Assembly: GCA_937924405.1 (NCBI GenBank)
Contig: CALDVW010000043.1
Location: 1-64,000 of the forward strand
Reading direction: 5' to 3'
DNA: 64,000 nucleotides
DNA from: an uncultured Lysobacterales bacterium
GTDB taxonomy: Bacteria > Pseudomonadota > Gammaproteobacteria > Xanthomonadales > SZUA-36
The notes under the pieces are model-generated. The model had not been told where the DNA came from and searched no databases. It worked only from the letters and a program-made list of their open reading frames with translations. The translations under genes and the position numbers were made by a program. Positions 8,253-17,915 of the stretch are shown here, piece after piece. Position 1 is the stretch's first letter, and every line of letters starts with the position of its first letter.

Positions 8253-9469
8253 GCAAATTCATTAACACCATGTTCACAGAGGAAGGCGAATCATCGTCTT
8301 CCGAGGCTGCTGAGATCGGGTCGGAAGAAAACGCAGCGGAATCGGTCGCAGATATTATTGTCCGGTTCGACATTTCGCCCTACCTGAACGAGCCCATGCA
8401 GGATGTCTGGAACTTTCTGCAACACTATCCCCTGCTGTTCGCCATCATGCTGGTCGCGCTGGGCTATGGAATCGGCCGGGCTCTCAAGGCTTTGATTCAC
8501 ATCCTGCTGGATCGCCTGCGCAAGAGTCAGAAATCCGAGCTGGACTACCAGATCGCCCATTACCTGAGCTCGCCTATTCTGCAAACCATGGTCACTTTAT
8601 CGATGGTCCTGGCGTTGGCGACACTGGATTTTCCCGGGGCGATCGAGCACCTGTTGATCAAGGTCTGCTTTACCACCTTGCTGATTTTGTGGGGGCGCGC
8701 CTGGTTCCGGGCCACCAAGGTCATTCTGCAGGCGCTCGAAGCAGAGCGCGATCGATTTCATTTATTTCAGCCCCGGACGATTCCGCTTTATGAAATGGGT
8801 ATCAAGCTCGTCCTGGCGGGTTTGTTCATCTATTTCTTTTTCCTGATTTGGGGCATAGACGCTACGGCCTGGGTCGCATCAGCGGGAATCATCGGTATCG
8901 TAATAGGCTTCGCGGCCAAGGATACCCTGGCCAACCTGATTTCGGGTGTCTCGATCGTGGCCGATGCGCCCTACAAGATTGGCGATTACATAGTGCTGGA
9001 TAGCGGTGAGCGCGGCATTGTTTCCAGTCTCGGAATCCGCTCCACAAGGCTGATCACGCGTGACGACGTCGAGGTCTCGATCCCCAATGCGATCATAGGC
9101 ACGGCAAAAATCATCAATGAAAGCGGCGGCCCCTACGTGCGCCACCGCATCCGGATTCCCGTCGGCGTAGCCTACAGCAGCGATATCGACCTGGTTATTG
9201 AAACAATGAAGAGTCTCGCGAAAGAAAATGAGCACGTGGTCGATGAACCTGTTCCGCGCGTACGGATACGCGGTTTCGGCGACAGCTCGATCAACGTCGA
9301 GCTCTTGTGCTGGATCAGGCGGCCGGCCGAACGCGGCATGGTCGTTCACCATCTCAACCACCAGCTCATCAAACGTTTCCGCGAAGAACAGATCGAGATT
9401 CCGTTTCCCCAGAGAGACCTCAACTTCAGAGACAAGCCACCGGCAGGCGATGCGGACACCCCAGCCTGA
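8249..9469 (+). CDS. MscS-family mechanosensitive channel
   Basis: Small-conductance mechanosensitive channel of 406 residues. An acidic cytoplasmic N terminus is followed by several membrane helices. The pore-lining helix and its continuation are recognisable by WVASAGIIGIVIGFAAKD and LANLISG, and the beta domain by DAPYKIGDYIVLDSGERGIV and TRDDVEVSIPNA. The protein would release solutes under osmotic downshock. Coupling to the CDF transporter by a 4-base overlap is notable but the functional link is unknown. Confidence 0.88.
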   Translation: MSKFINTMFTEEGESSSSEAAEIGSEENAAESVADIIVRFDISPYLNEPMQDVWNFLQHYPLLFAIMLVALGYGIGRALKALIHILLDRLRKSQKSELDYQIAHYLSSPILQTMVTLSMVLALATLDFPGAIEHLLIKVCFTTLLILWGRAWFRATKVILQALEAERDRFHLFQPRTIPLYEMGIKLVLAGLFIYFFFLIWGIDATAWVASAGIIGIVIGFAAKDTLANLISGVSIVADAPYKIGDYIVLDSGERGIVSSLGIRSTRLITRDDVEVSIPNAIIGTAKIINESGGPYVRHRIRIPVGVAYSSDIDLVIETMKSLAKENEHVVDEPVPRVRIRGFGDSSINVELLCWIRRPAERGMVVHHLNHQLIKRFREEQIEIPFPQRDLNFRDKPPAGDADTPA

Positions 9470-9741
9470 ACTACCGGGCATAAGAGCGGCTATTGTGAGG
9501 ACATCTGCTGGTCTGCCGCCGCGATTTCGGGTCAATTCCCGGGTCAGTCCTTGTCTCTTTGTCGTTATGTTCTGACCACAATCACGCTGCCTGAAAATAA
9601 GCCTGAATTGTAGAACTATTCTGACCTGAATCATGTTCAACATAAGCCTCCGGTAGCACTCTTTAGTCATCTTCAGTTCTCGGGATTTTCCGCAAAATGC
9701 AGCTTCCGGAATCCCGCTCGCTACGGCGAAAGGAAGAGGCT

Positions 9742-11505
9742 TTGAACAGGAAAAAAGTTCGAAGATCCGGCAGACAAGAAGCAGGTTTGACTGTCAAGCG
9801 CACCGAATTGCTCGACTACCTGTGGCAGGTACAGAATGAACACGGCCATATCCGCTCGGAAGATATCGCTGCGGTTAGCCGTGCGCTGAATATCTCCACC
9901 ATCGAGGTCGAAGGTGTCATCTCTTTTTACCATTTTTTCCACCGCAGGCCGAGCGGCGAATTCACCATTTACCTGAACAACAGCCCGGTCTCGGAATGCA
10001 AGGGGTTTGAAAGAGTCAAGGAGGCCTTTGAGATGGCCACCGGAGGGAATTTCAACGGAGTAGACCCGAGTGGCCAATGGGGGCTGTTCGAAACGGCCTG
10101 CATAGGACTCAGCGACATGGAGCCCTCTGCCCTGATCAATTTTTTTCCGTTCACCAATCTCAACAGCCTCAAGGTGAAGGACGTCATTGCCCGGCTGAAG
10201 CAAGGCGCGTTACCCGGAGAAATTTGTGACCCCGTGCCGGACCACATTCGCTCGGTTCCCGGCGGGGAAAAAACGATACTCCTGCGCGACTATGACCCGG
10301 GCTGCGCCCTGGCCGTGTTGCGCCGGCGATCTCCGGAATCGGTGCTCGAGGACATCCGAAGATCCGGGCTGCGTGGTATGGGGGGGGCCTATTTTCCGAC
10401 CGGGCTGAAATGGGCTGCCTGCAGGAATGACCCCAAGTCCCCCAAATACATATTCTGCAATGCGGACGAAGGGGAGCCGGGCACCTTCAAAGACCGGGTG
10501 CTGATGAATTCCTTACCGGGACTGATGCTCGAGGGAATGGCCATCGCGGGATACGTGGTTGGCTCGGCCAACGGTACGATTTACCTGCGCGGCGAATACA
10601 CCTGGTTGAAGGACAAGTTGCAGAACACCATCGATCGCTTCCGGAAAATGAACCTCCTCGGCACCAATATTTGCGGAATCGAGGGATTCAACTTTGATAT
10701 CCGCCTGCAGTTAGGCGCCGGCGCTTACGTCTGTGGCGAGGAAACGGCCATGTTGAACTCGCTCGAGGGTAAGCGCGGTGAGCCCCGCAACAAGCGCTAT
10801 TTTCCTACGGAAAGGGGTTACTTGCAGAAACCTACCGTGATCAATAACGTCGAGACTTTTTGTGCCGCGGCGCGAATTATTCAATTGGGCGTCGATCAGT
10901 ACCTGCAAACCGGCAGGCCAGCTTCTCCCGGGACCAAGTTACTGAGTGTCTCGGGGGACTGCCGCCTCCCCGGAATCTATGAGATCGAGTGGGGTACGAC
11001 CGTACGGGAAATCCTGGAAAAGTGCGAAGCGGACCGCCCTTACTTCGTGCAGGTCAGCGGTCCTTCAGGAGAATGCATCTCCATGGATGAGTTTGACCGG
11101 GCGATTTCCATGGACGACCTGGTCAGCGGGGGCTCCATCATGATATTCAGCCGGTCGCGGAACATCCTGGATATCCTCAGAAATTTCAACCGCTTCTTCA
11201 AGCACGAGTCCTGCGGGCTGTGCACTCCCTGCCGTGCGGGTAATTTCATCCTCGAGAAAAAGCTCAACCTGTTCGCGGCGCACCTGGCGCATCCGTCGGA
11301 TGTCGAGGATATCCGGTCTTGGGGAAAAATCATGAAACTGACTTGCAGGTGCGGACTCGGTAAGACAGCCCCAAATGCCCTGTTGACGGCCCAGGAAAAG
11401 TTCCCTGAATACTTTGAAAGCATCGTTGCCCAGAACCCTGATCGCCTGAGCAAGGGATTTAGCCTGAAAGATGCGGTGCGGGAATACGACCGGTTCAGCA
11501 GCTGA
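9742..11505 (+). CDS. hoxF: NAD-reducing hydrogenase diaphorase subunit HoxF
   Basis: Diaphorase subunit that passes electrons between NAD(H), FMN and the hydrogenase iron-sulfur chain. The N-terminal 160 residues are a NuoE-like thioredoxin-fold domain; only two of the four cluster cysteines are obvious (SECKG, TACIG). The NuoF-like part has the FMN/NADH region FCNADEGEPGTFKDR, GAGAYVCGEETAMLNSLEG and the [4Fe-4S] motif ESCGLCTPCR followed by a Cys near LTCRCG. The usual GRGGAGFPTG loop reads GMGGAYFPTG. TTG 9742, preceded by AGGAAGAGG, is chosen as start (587 residues); ATG 9697 would give 602. First gene of the hox operon, followed 11 bases later by hoxUY. Confidence 0.88.
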   Translation: MNRKKVRRSGRQEAGLTVKRTELLDYLWQVQNEHGHIRSEDIAAVSRALNISTIEVEGVISFYHFFHRRPSGEFTIYLNNSPVSECKGFERVKEAFEMATGGNFNGVDPSGQWGLFETACIGLSDMEPSALINFFPFTNLNSLKVKDVIARLKQGALPGEICDPVPDHIRSVPGGEKTILLRDYDPGCALAVLRRRSPESVLEDIRRSGLRGMGGAYFPTGLKWAACRNDPKSPKYIFCNADEGEPGTFKDRVLMNSLPGLMLEGMAIAGYVVGSANGTIYLRGEYTWLKDKLQNTIDRFRKMNLLGTNICGIEGFNFDIRLQLGAGAYVCGEETAMLNSLEGKRGEPRNKRYFPTERGYLQKPTVINNVETFCAAARIIQLGVDQYLQTGRPASPGTKLLSVSGDCRLPGIYEIEWGTTVREILEKCEADRPYFVQVSGPSGECISMDEFDRAISMDDLVSGGSIMIFSRSRNILDILRNFNRFFKHESCGLCTPCRAGNFILEKKLNLFAAHLAHPSDVEDIRSWGKIMKLTCRCGLGKTAPNALLTAQEKFPEYFESIVAQNPDRLSKGFSLKDAVREYDRFSS

Positions 11506-11516
11506 GTGTCCAGGTT

Positions 11517-12836
11517 ATGAGTAAAGCAAAAATGAAGACAAACGGCCAGGCTGGGAACACAACGGAAAAAGAGCCTGCTCAAATCACCATTACGATTGAT
11601 GGCAGGGAGATCAGGACAGAAGCCGGTCGCAACCTGGTGCGGGTTGCCAACGAAAACGACATATTCATTCCCAGCCTGTGTTACTTCGAGCACATTGAAC
11701 CACCGCTGGGCACTTGCCGGGTATGCACCTGCAAAATCAACGGTGTCGCAGGCCCGGCCTGCACCGAATCCGTGAAAGAGGGGATGGTCGTTGAAGCCTC
11801 CACCGAAGAACTGGCGGACGCCCGCAATGCGATTGTCGAAATGATGTTCTCCGAAGGTAACCATTTCTGCCCGGGCTGCCAGAAAAGCGGTGACTGCGAT
11901 TTGCAGCACATGGCGTATGAACTGGGCCTCAGGCAGACCCGCTTTCCCCATTTGTTCAAGGACCGCCTGATTGATTTCAACCCGCAACGCATGATCATGG
12001 AACACAACCGCTGCATCAAGTGCGGACGCTGTGTGAAGGAGGTCTTTACAGACGATGGCCTTGCAGTCTTCTCCTTCCGCTACCGGGGTAACGAAACCCG
12101 CGTGGGAATCGACTATGGGCAGGAGGCCAAGCTCACTGACCGCCAGGCAAGGGACGCCATGAACCTTTGCCCAACGGGGGCCATCATCGTCCGCGGCGAG
12201 TTACATGCGAGGCCCTTTGGGGAGCGGCGCTTCGACCTGCAGTCAGTACAGAAGAAAAAACCGGTCGAAGATCCCAGGATCACATTGCCGGCGGAAAAGA
12301 AAACCATTGCGACCGTCTCGCTGGCCGGGTGCTTCGGCTGCCATATGTCACTCCTTGATATCGACCTGAAACTGATGGATCTGGTCGAAATCGTTGAGCT
12401 GAACAAGTCGCCTCTGAACGATATCAAGGAATTCACCAAGCAATGTGATATCGGCCTGATCGAGGGCGGCTGCTGCAATGCCGATAACGTGGAAGTGCTA
12501 CGGGAATTCCGGCGTAAATGCGACGTGCTGGTGGCCTTCGGAGAGTGTGCGCTCTGGGGTGGGGTGCCCTCTATGCGCAATACCATTCCCCTGGGCGAAT
12601 GTCTGGAGGAGGCATACCTCAATTGCATCACGTCGATGCCGGATGAGTGTGCGGTTCCCTACCACGATGATCTTCCGAAGATTCTCGACAAGGTCTACGC
12701 CTGCAGTGAAATCGTTGAAATCGACTATTTCATTCCCGGCTGCCCGCCGGACGCCAATCACATATGGAAGTCAGTACTGAGCCTGATATCAGGTGCGCAG
12801 CTGCCAGTTCTGTATTCCGAATTCAAATACGACTGA
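11517..12836 (+). CDS. hoxUY: HoxU-HoxY fusion: diaphorase electron-transfer subunit joined to hydrogenase small subunit
   Basis: 439 residues combining two proteins usually encoded separately. Residues 20-240 are HoxU-like: [2Fe-2S] cysteines 55, 67, 70 and 82; NHFCPGCQKSGDC (His116, Cys118, 121, 127); and a [4Fe-4S] set CIKCGRC (166-172) with Cys218 in LCPTG. Residues from about 262 are HoxY-like, the [NiFe] small subunit: SLAGCFGCHMSLLDID (Cys272, Cys275), EGGCCNADN, FGECALWGGVPSMRN and the closing PGCPPDANHIW, which together bind the proximal cluster. The junction is a short linker rich in Lys and Pro near residues 245-262. No frame break is seen, so the fusion looks genuine. It lies between hoxF and hoxH, exactly where separate hoxU and hoxY would be. 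Confidence 0.9.
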   Translation: MSKAKMKTNGQAGNTTEKEPAQITITIDGREIRTEAGRNLVRVANENDIFIPSLCYFEHIEPPLGTCRVCTCKINGVAGPACTESVKEGMVVEASTEELADARNAIVEMMFSEGNHFCPGCQKSGDCDLQHMAYELGLRQTRFPHLFKDRLIDFNPQRMIMEHNRCIKCGRCVKEVFTDDGLAVFSFRYRGNETRVGIDYGQEAKLTDRQARDAMNLCPTGAIIVRGELHARPFGERRFDLQSVQKKKPVEDPRITLPAEKKTIATVSLAGCFGCHMSLLDIDLKLMDLVEIVELNKSPLNDIKEFTKQCDIGLIEGGCCNADNVEVLREFRRKCDVLVAFGECALWGGVPSMRNTIPLGECLEEAYLNCITSMPDECAVPYHDDLPKILDKVYACSEIVEIDYFIPGCPPDANHIWKSVLSLISGAQLPVLYSEFKYD

Positions 12837-12839
12837 GCC

Positions 12840-14324
12840 ATGAACACCACATCAAGAAAGATCACGATTGATCCGGTCACCCGGGTCGAAGGGCACGGCC
12901 GCGTCACCATCCAACTGGATGAACGGGGCAAGGTGGAGCGGGCACGGTTTCACATTGTCGAGTTTCGCGGATTCGAACGCTTCATTCAGGGACATCCCTA
13001 CTGGGAGGCGCCACTCCTGGTGCAGCGGCTCTGTGGTATCTGTCCGGTCAGCCATCACCTGGCGGCCGCCAAGGCCATCGACCAGGTTTACGGTGTCGAT
13101 CCGCAAGACCTGCACCCGACAGCTTCCAGGATCCGGCGGCTGCTGCACTACGCCCAGGTATTCCAGTCCCATGCCCTGCACTTCTTTTACCTCGCATCAC
13201 CCGACCTGCTATTCGGCATCAACGCTCCGGTGCAGAAGAGGTCGGTCGGTGCCGTTGCCCTGGAACACAGCGACCTGGCCCGCAAGGGCATCCAGATGCG
13301 CCAATTCGGCCAGGAGCTGATCAAGGCGCTCGCTGGCAAAAAGATACACGGAATTACGGCAATTCCGGGCGGTGTGCACAAGAACTTCTATCCCGAGGAA
13401 CGCGACTACTTCCTGCAGGAAAATGAGACACCTTCCATCGACACGATGATCGAATGGTCACAGGAAGTCGTTGCGTTTATAAAAGACTACCATGACAGGC
13501 ACTTTAGCTGGCTGGACTCATTCGCCAGCTATCCGTCAGGCCATCTTGGACTGGTCGGTCACAACGGCACCCATGAGTTATACGATGGGTGCATGAGAGC
13601 CATCGACAGTAATGGCGAAGTCACTCTCAACGATGTGCACAGCGACAGCTATCTCAAGTATTTCGGTGAAGGCGTCGAAAAATGGTCCTATATGAAATTC
13701 CCCTTCCTGCGGCACCTGGGCCGGAAGTCAGGCTGGAACCGGGTTGGACCACTGGCCCGCCTCAATGTCTGCGACAGCATCTCCACACCGCTTGCCAACC
13801 AGGAGTTGTGCGAGTTCAAGGCCTATACCAATGGCCGACCCAACAATCACACGATGCACTCACACTGGGCGCGTCTGATTGAAGTCCTGCATTGCGCAGA
13901 GCAGATTCGGAACCTGCTCACTGACAGGACCATTCTGGACGAAGTCGAACGGCCCCCGGTCAACAGGCGCCCCGAGGGAATCGGCATCATCGAGGCGCCG
14001 CGCGGCACCCTGATCCATCATTACAAGGTGGATGAGAAAGGAAGCATTACCAAATGCAACCTGATTGTATCGACCACGCATAACAACGAGCCCATGAACC
14101 GGGCCGTGCAGTGGGTAGCGCAAAACGTGCTGGACCAGCAACAGGAAATAAGTGACGGCATGCTGAACCAGGTGGAAGTGGCCATTCGCGCCTATGACCC
14201 CTGCCTGAGCTGCGCAACTCATTCGATGGGTCAGATGCCACTGATTCTGACCGTTCTGGATGCCGCCGGTAATGTAACCGCCGAGCACGTAAAAGAAAGC
14301 AATGAGTATCGAACTGCCAGTTAA
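12840..14324 (+). CDS. hoxH: NAD-reducing [NiFe]-hydrogenase large subunit HoxH
   Basis: Catalytic large subunit, 494 residues. N-terminal nickel ligands are in RLCGICPVSHH (Cys65, Cys68) and C-terminal ones in DPCLSCATH (Cys455, Cys458, His461). A 33-residue C-terminal extension after His461 would be cut off by the dedicated protease once nickel is inserted, as known for this family. The motifs and the HoxF/HoxU/HoxY partners place it with the bidirectional NAD-linked hydrogenases (group 3d). Spaced 3 bases from hoxUY; its last 23 bases overlap hoxW. Nickel-insertion hyp genes are not in the window. Confidence 0.95.
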   Translation: MNTTSRKITIDPVTRVEGHGRVTIQLDERGKVERARFHIVEFRGFERFIQGHPYWEAPLLVQRLCGICPVSHHLAAAKAIDQVYGVDPQDLHPTASRIRRLLHYAQVFQSHALHFFYLASPDLLFGINAPVQKRSVGAVALEHSDLARKGIQMRQFGQELIKALAGKKIHGITAIPGGVHKNFYPEERDYFLQENETPSIDTMIEWSQEVVAFIKDYHDRHFSWLDSFASYPSGHLGLVGHNGTHELYDGCMRAIDSNGEVTLNDVHSDSYLKYFGEGVEKWSYMKFPFLRHLGRKSGWNRVGPLARLNVCDSISTPLANQELCEFKAYTNGRPNNHTMHSHWARLIEVLHCAEQIRNLLTDRTILDEVERPPVNRRPEGIGIIEAPRGTLIHHYKVDEKGSITKCNLIVSTTHNNEPMNRAVQWVAQNVLDQQQEISDGMLNQVEVAIRAYDPCLSCATHSMGQMPLILTVLDAAGNVTAEHVKESNEYRTAS

Positions 14325-14778
14325 GGGTCAAACCGGTTTCGAACCGGCAACCCTTGTTTTCGGTATCGGCAACAGCGGCCGCAGTGACGACGGTCTGGGC
14401 TGGGTTTTTCTTGATTGGCTACAACAGGACTCTCAATTTCCCGGCCAGGTCGAGTACCGCTATCAGTTGCAGGTCGAAGACGCGGCCCTGGTCAGCCGTG
14501 CCGGCCGCGTCATTTTCGTCGATTCGTACAAGGGAACACTGCCCGGCGGTTTTCAGTGGAAATCCTGTGGGCGAACGAATGACTTTGAGTTTACCTCGCA
14601 TGTACTGCCACCACGGGCCGTGATGTACTTTTGCCGGGATCTTTACGGCAAATCACCACCGGCAGATATCCTGATGATCCAGGGCTCAAGCTGGGGCCTG
14701 GGCACAGAAGTGTCGCCTGCAGCAAAACATCACCTGGCCAGCGCCCTGCGGTTCTTCAAAAACAAAGTGCTGTCCTGA
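14302..14778 (+). CDS. hoxW: Hydrogenase maturation protease HoxW
   Basis: Endopeptidase of the HycI/HoxW family (158 residues) that removes the C-terminal extension of the large subunit. The family motif G-G-N-x-x-x-x-D-D-G-x-G is visible as GIGNSGRSDDGLG, and a metal-binding Asp follows in VIFVDSYKG; another acidic site is in QLQVEDAALVS. It overlaps hoxH by 23 bases, so translation is probably coupled. Its position directly behind hoxH makes HoxH the likely substrate. Confidence 0.85.
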   Translation: MSIELPVKGQTGFEPATLVFGIGNSGRSDDGLGWVFLDWLQQDSQFPGQVEYRYQLQVEDAALVSRAGRVIFVDSYKGTLPGGFQWKSCGRTNDFEFTSHVLPPRAVMYFCRDLYGKSPPADILMIQGSSWGLGTEVSPAAKHHLASALRFFKNKVLS

Positions 14779-14850
14779 AGCACGACCGGCAGACTCAACC
14801 TTGACCACATATATTTATGACCTGCCTCCTGCGAGCTTTATAATTCAGAA

Positions 14851-17595
14851 ATGCCCCGAACCCGCATCAAAAACGGCTGGAACATCCTCCCACCCGTAAC
14901 CATCCCGGCCGGAGAGCGGCTTGAGCACGTCCGATATTGCAGCGACTTTGCCGCCGGACTCCTGGACCGCTATCCCGGCTGGATCGAGGGCTTGGATGAG
15001 CCCTGTGCCCCGGAAATCACGCGATTTTCGTCCGTCGCCAAGAAGCACGGACTGGATGACGGTCTGAGGATTTTCCGAAACCGGGAAATGCTCCGTATCG
15101 TGTGGCGGGATTTATGCGGGTTGGCGACCCTGAAGGAGACTTTCTCAAGCCTGACGTCCCTGGCGGAACTGTGCCTGCAGGCGGCGATCGAAGAGCATCA
15201 TCGCCGCCTGGAAGAGAAGCACGGCACGCCCAGGGGTGAGGACGGCAGTCCGCAACGCCTGTTCGTGATCGGCCTGGGCAAGTTCGGTGGCGGCGAACTC
15301 AACCTGTCTTCGGACATCGACGTTATATTCTGCTACCCACAGCCCGGAACGTGCGATGGCCGTCACGGCCTGGCGAATGACCAGTTTTTTACCCGCCTGG
15401 CCCGCGCCGTCATTTCCAGCCTGTCGGAAATCACCGGGGAAGGGTTTTGTTTCCGCGTTGATACCCGTCTGCGTCCTTTTGGAAATTCCGGCCCCCTGAC
15501 ATCCAGCCTGGCTTCACTGGAGCAATATTACCAACGTGAGGGAAGAGACTGGGAGCGCTATGCACTGATAAAAGCCCGGCCGGTGGCGGGTGACTTCGAA
15601 GCGGGCGCGCGTTTCATTGCAGACATCAGGCCATTCGTCTATCGCCGTTACATCGATTACAGCTCGGTCGAAGCGCTGCAGGAAATGCATGCCAACGTGC
15701 AGGATGACGCGAGGAGAAAAGACCGACTGGACGATATCAAGCGCGGTCCGGGCGGCATCCGCGAAATCGAGTTCCTGGCGCAGTGCTTCCAGATCCTCAG
15801 GGGGGGCAGGGAAACCAGCCTGCAAACATCTTCACTGGACGGCGCCCTGCGTGTGATCGGCAAACTCGGCCTGCTGGAATCGCAAACCATCCAGGAAATT
15901 CGCCACGACTATACTTTTTTGCGCTTCCTGGAAAACCGCATCCAGGCTTTGCGTGACCAGCAAACCCACCAGGTCCCCGGGGGAGAGGACCGTGAGCGCG
16001 TTGCCCGAGCGATGTACGAAACGGACGTTGAGTCTCTTGAAAAGAGCCTGTCCAGAACCCGCAAACGGGTCAGCAGACGCTTCCGGGATATCTTTCCCTC
16101 GCGACCCGCGCCTTCATCCAATCAGCAGTGGGCTGAGCTTTGGCGACGACTTCAGGTTGATCGCCAGGGAATCGATCAGCCAACCCAGGTGCCTGAAAAC
16201 AACCCCCTTGCTACCTTCATGCATCGTCTTGGAAGGGTCGTATTGAGCCAACGGGCCAGGCTGCGGCTGGATCGTTTCATGCCGGAACTGCTGGACCGCC
16301 TGGATCAAACTCCACTGGATGATGACTCGCTCAACCGTGTATTCGACCTGGTGCTGGCCATTTGCCGACGCAGCGCCTACCTGGTGCTGCTGGTGCAGCA
16401 CCCCAAAGCGCTGGATCGAATGCTTGAGTTGTTTGACGGCAGCGAATGGGTCGCCGCGAAGGTCATCCGTTTTCCAGCCCTGCTCGACGAGTTGATCGAT
16501 CCGGCGCTCGGCCGGCAGATCCCCGTTGGCGAGGAATTACAGAGAAGCGTCGACCGGGTGCTCGCGGCAGCGCAGGGAACGGAAGCGGTACTGGAGGGGC
16601 TTAACTACCTGAAACTGGCAACGGAATTACGAATTGCTGTCAGCCAGCTCAAGGGCAAGCTGGGCGCGGAGGATGCGCAGGCGGCTCTTGCCGACCTCGC
16701 AACCGCTGTGCTCAGGGGTGTTCTCAGGATCGCAGCCCGGGAAATTGAACTGCGCCATGGCGGATTTAACGGTGACGCAAGCGACCCGGGGCGTCACCAC
16801 GCAACCATGGGAATAATTGGCTACGGCACCCTTGGGGCCGCTGAACTGGGGTACAACTCGGACCTGGATATCGTATTCCTGTTCGAAGCCATTGCAGGTG
16901 AGTCGGACGGCGACCGCCCATTGCCGCCGGAGCGCTACTACGCTCGAATGGCGCAACGTGTTCTCAGTTTTCTCACCGTGATGACCCCCTCCGGCCGTCT
17001 CTATGAAGTCGACACCCGCCTGCGCCCCAACGGCCGCGCCGGTTCCCTGGTCAGCAGCATCTCTGCTTTCCGTGAGTACCAGCTCAATCAGGCCTGGACC
17101 TGGGAACTGCAGGCCCTGACCCGGGCACGCTACATTGCCGGCGATCAGGACGTAGCCGTGCAATTCTATAGAATCCGGCAGGAAGTTCTCTGTAGTCAGC
17201 GGGAAGAGTCACAGCTGGCTTCCGATCTGCTCGAGATGCGTAAAAAAATGAACAGGGAACACTTGGCAGACAACCATATCGATACCATGCGGTCACCCAA
17301 ATACCGTCCTGGCGGGCTGGTCGATATAGAGTTTGTCGCTCAACTCGGTGTGCTGGCGTCAGCACGCCTGTACCCCAGGGTATTGCAGGCAACAGGCACT
17401 CTGGCACAACTGAATGAACTTATGTCCATCGGCTGGCTCACGAAGCAGGAGGTTTCCATATTAAAGAGCACGGCGATCGCTTTGAGACAACAACGCCTGA
17501 TGGCCTCGCTGATACAGGGAAAATCCATTGAAGCGGCGGACACCAGCAAGGCCGCAGAAATATTCGAGCGTAAGCTGGGTAGCCGTAGAGAATGA
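14851..17595 (+). CDS. glnE: Bifunctional glutamine synthetase adenylyltransferase/adenylyl-removing enzyme GlnE
   Basis: Controls glutamine synthetase by adding or removing AMP in response to nitrogen status through PII. 914 residues, near the usual 940-950. Two nucleotidyltransferase domains are visible, each with its acidic pair: FVIGLGKFGGGELNLSSDID in the N-terminal (deadenylylating) half and GIIGYGTLGAAELGYNSDLD in the C-terminal (adenylylating) half. The PGGIREIEFLAQ and PGGLVDIEFVAQ repeats following each domain are typical. It is a single gene, 72 bases after hoxW and not clearly part of the hox operon. Confidence 0.95.
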   Translation: MPRTRIKNGWNILPPVTIPAGERLEHVRYCSDFAAGLLDRYPGWIEGLDEPCAPEITRFSSVAKKHGLDDGLRIFRNREMLRIVWRDLCGLATLKETFSSLTSLAELCLQAAIEEHHRRLEEKHGTPRGEDGSPQRLFVIGLGKFGGGELNLSSDIDVIFCYPQPGTCDGRHGLANDQFFTRLARAVISSLSEITGEGFCFRVDTRLRPFGNSGPLTSSLASLEQYYQREGRDWERYALIKARPVAGDFEAGARFIADIRPFVYRRYIDYSSVEALQEMHANVQDDARRKDRLDDIKRGPGGIREIEFLAQCFQILRGGRETSLQTSSLDGALRVIGKLGLLESQTIQEIRHDYTFLRFLENRIQALRDQQTHQVPGGEDRERVARAMYETDVESLEKSLSRTRKRVSRRFRDIFPSRPAPSSNQQWAELWRRLQVDRQGIDQPTQVPENNPLATFMHRLGRVVLSQRARLRLDRFMPELLDRLDQTPLDDDSLNRVFDLVLAICRRSAYLVLLVQHPKALDRMLELFDGSEWVAAKVIRFPALLDELIDPALGRQIPVGEELQRSVDRVLAAAQGTEAVLEGLNYLKLATELRIAVSQLKGKLGAEDAQAALADLATAVLRGVLRIAAREIELRHGGFNGDASDPGRHHATMGIIGYGTLGAAELGYNSDLDIVFLFEAIAGESDGDRPLPPERYYARMAQRVLSFLTVMTPSGRLYEVDTRLRPNGRAGSLVSSISAFREYQLNQAWTWELQALTRARYIAGDQDVAVQFYRIRQEVLCSQREESQLASDLLEMRKKMNREHLADNHIDTMRSPKYRPGGLVDIEFVAQLGVLASARLYPRVLQATGTLAQLNELMSIGWLTKQEVSILKSTAIALRQQRLMASLIQGKSIEAADTSKAAEIFERKLGSRRE

Positions 17596-17690
17596 CTGAT
17601 ATTGATAATTAGCTGCCATTCATCAGGGGCTGTGCCGTAAAATACGCGGATGCAACCACTGCTTATTCACGAATTCCGGGAGATCTCATC

Positions 17691-17900
17691 GTGACACACC
17701 CCACCGATGCAGCCGATGCAGGGCTGGAAAACGCCAATACACAACGGGAATACGAGGTCAGGCTGGCGGACCTGCCGCTTTCCTGCCCCACTCCTGAGCA
17801 AAAACTCTGGAACTCCCACCCCAGGGTCTATCTTCCGATCGAAGAGACCGGCTCAGTGATCTGTCCTTATTGCAGCGCCAGTTATCGACTGGTCGACTGA
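17691..17900 (+). CDS. Zinc-finger protein of the COG4391/zf-CHCC type
   Basis: Small protein of 69 residues. The family pattern is visible: a Cys in LSCPTPEQ, His in HPRVYLPI and the pair in ICPYCSASY, which together give a CHCC zinc site related to that of the mitochondrial complex I subunit NDUFS6. Start is GTG 17691, with GGGAGA 6 bases upstream. The bacterial role is not well defined. In many Gammaproteobacteria it sits near LPS core genes, as here, where it precedes a glycosyltransferase by 15 bases. Confidence 0.8.
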   Translation: MTHPTDAADAGLENANTQREYEVRLADLPLSCPTPEQKLWNSHPRVYLPIEETGSVICPYCSASYRLVD

Positions 17901-17915
17901 AACGGACAACTCGCC

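Noticed and set aside
10381-10389. Run of G in hoxF as a possible frameshift
   Set aside because: The reading frame continues correctly on both sides with HoxF motifs, so no frameshift is needed.
11040-12005. 321-codon minus-strand frame across hoxF/hoxUY
   Set aside because: Overlaps two well-supported hydrogenase genes; caused by codon bias in GC-rich DNA.
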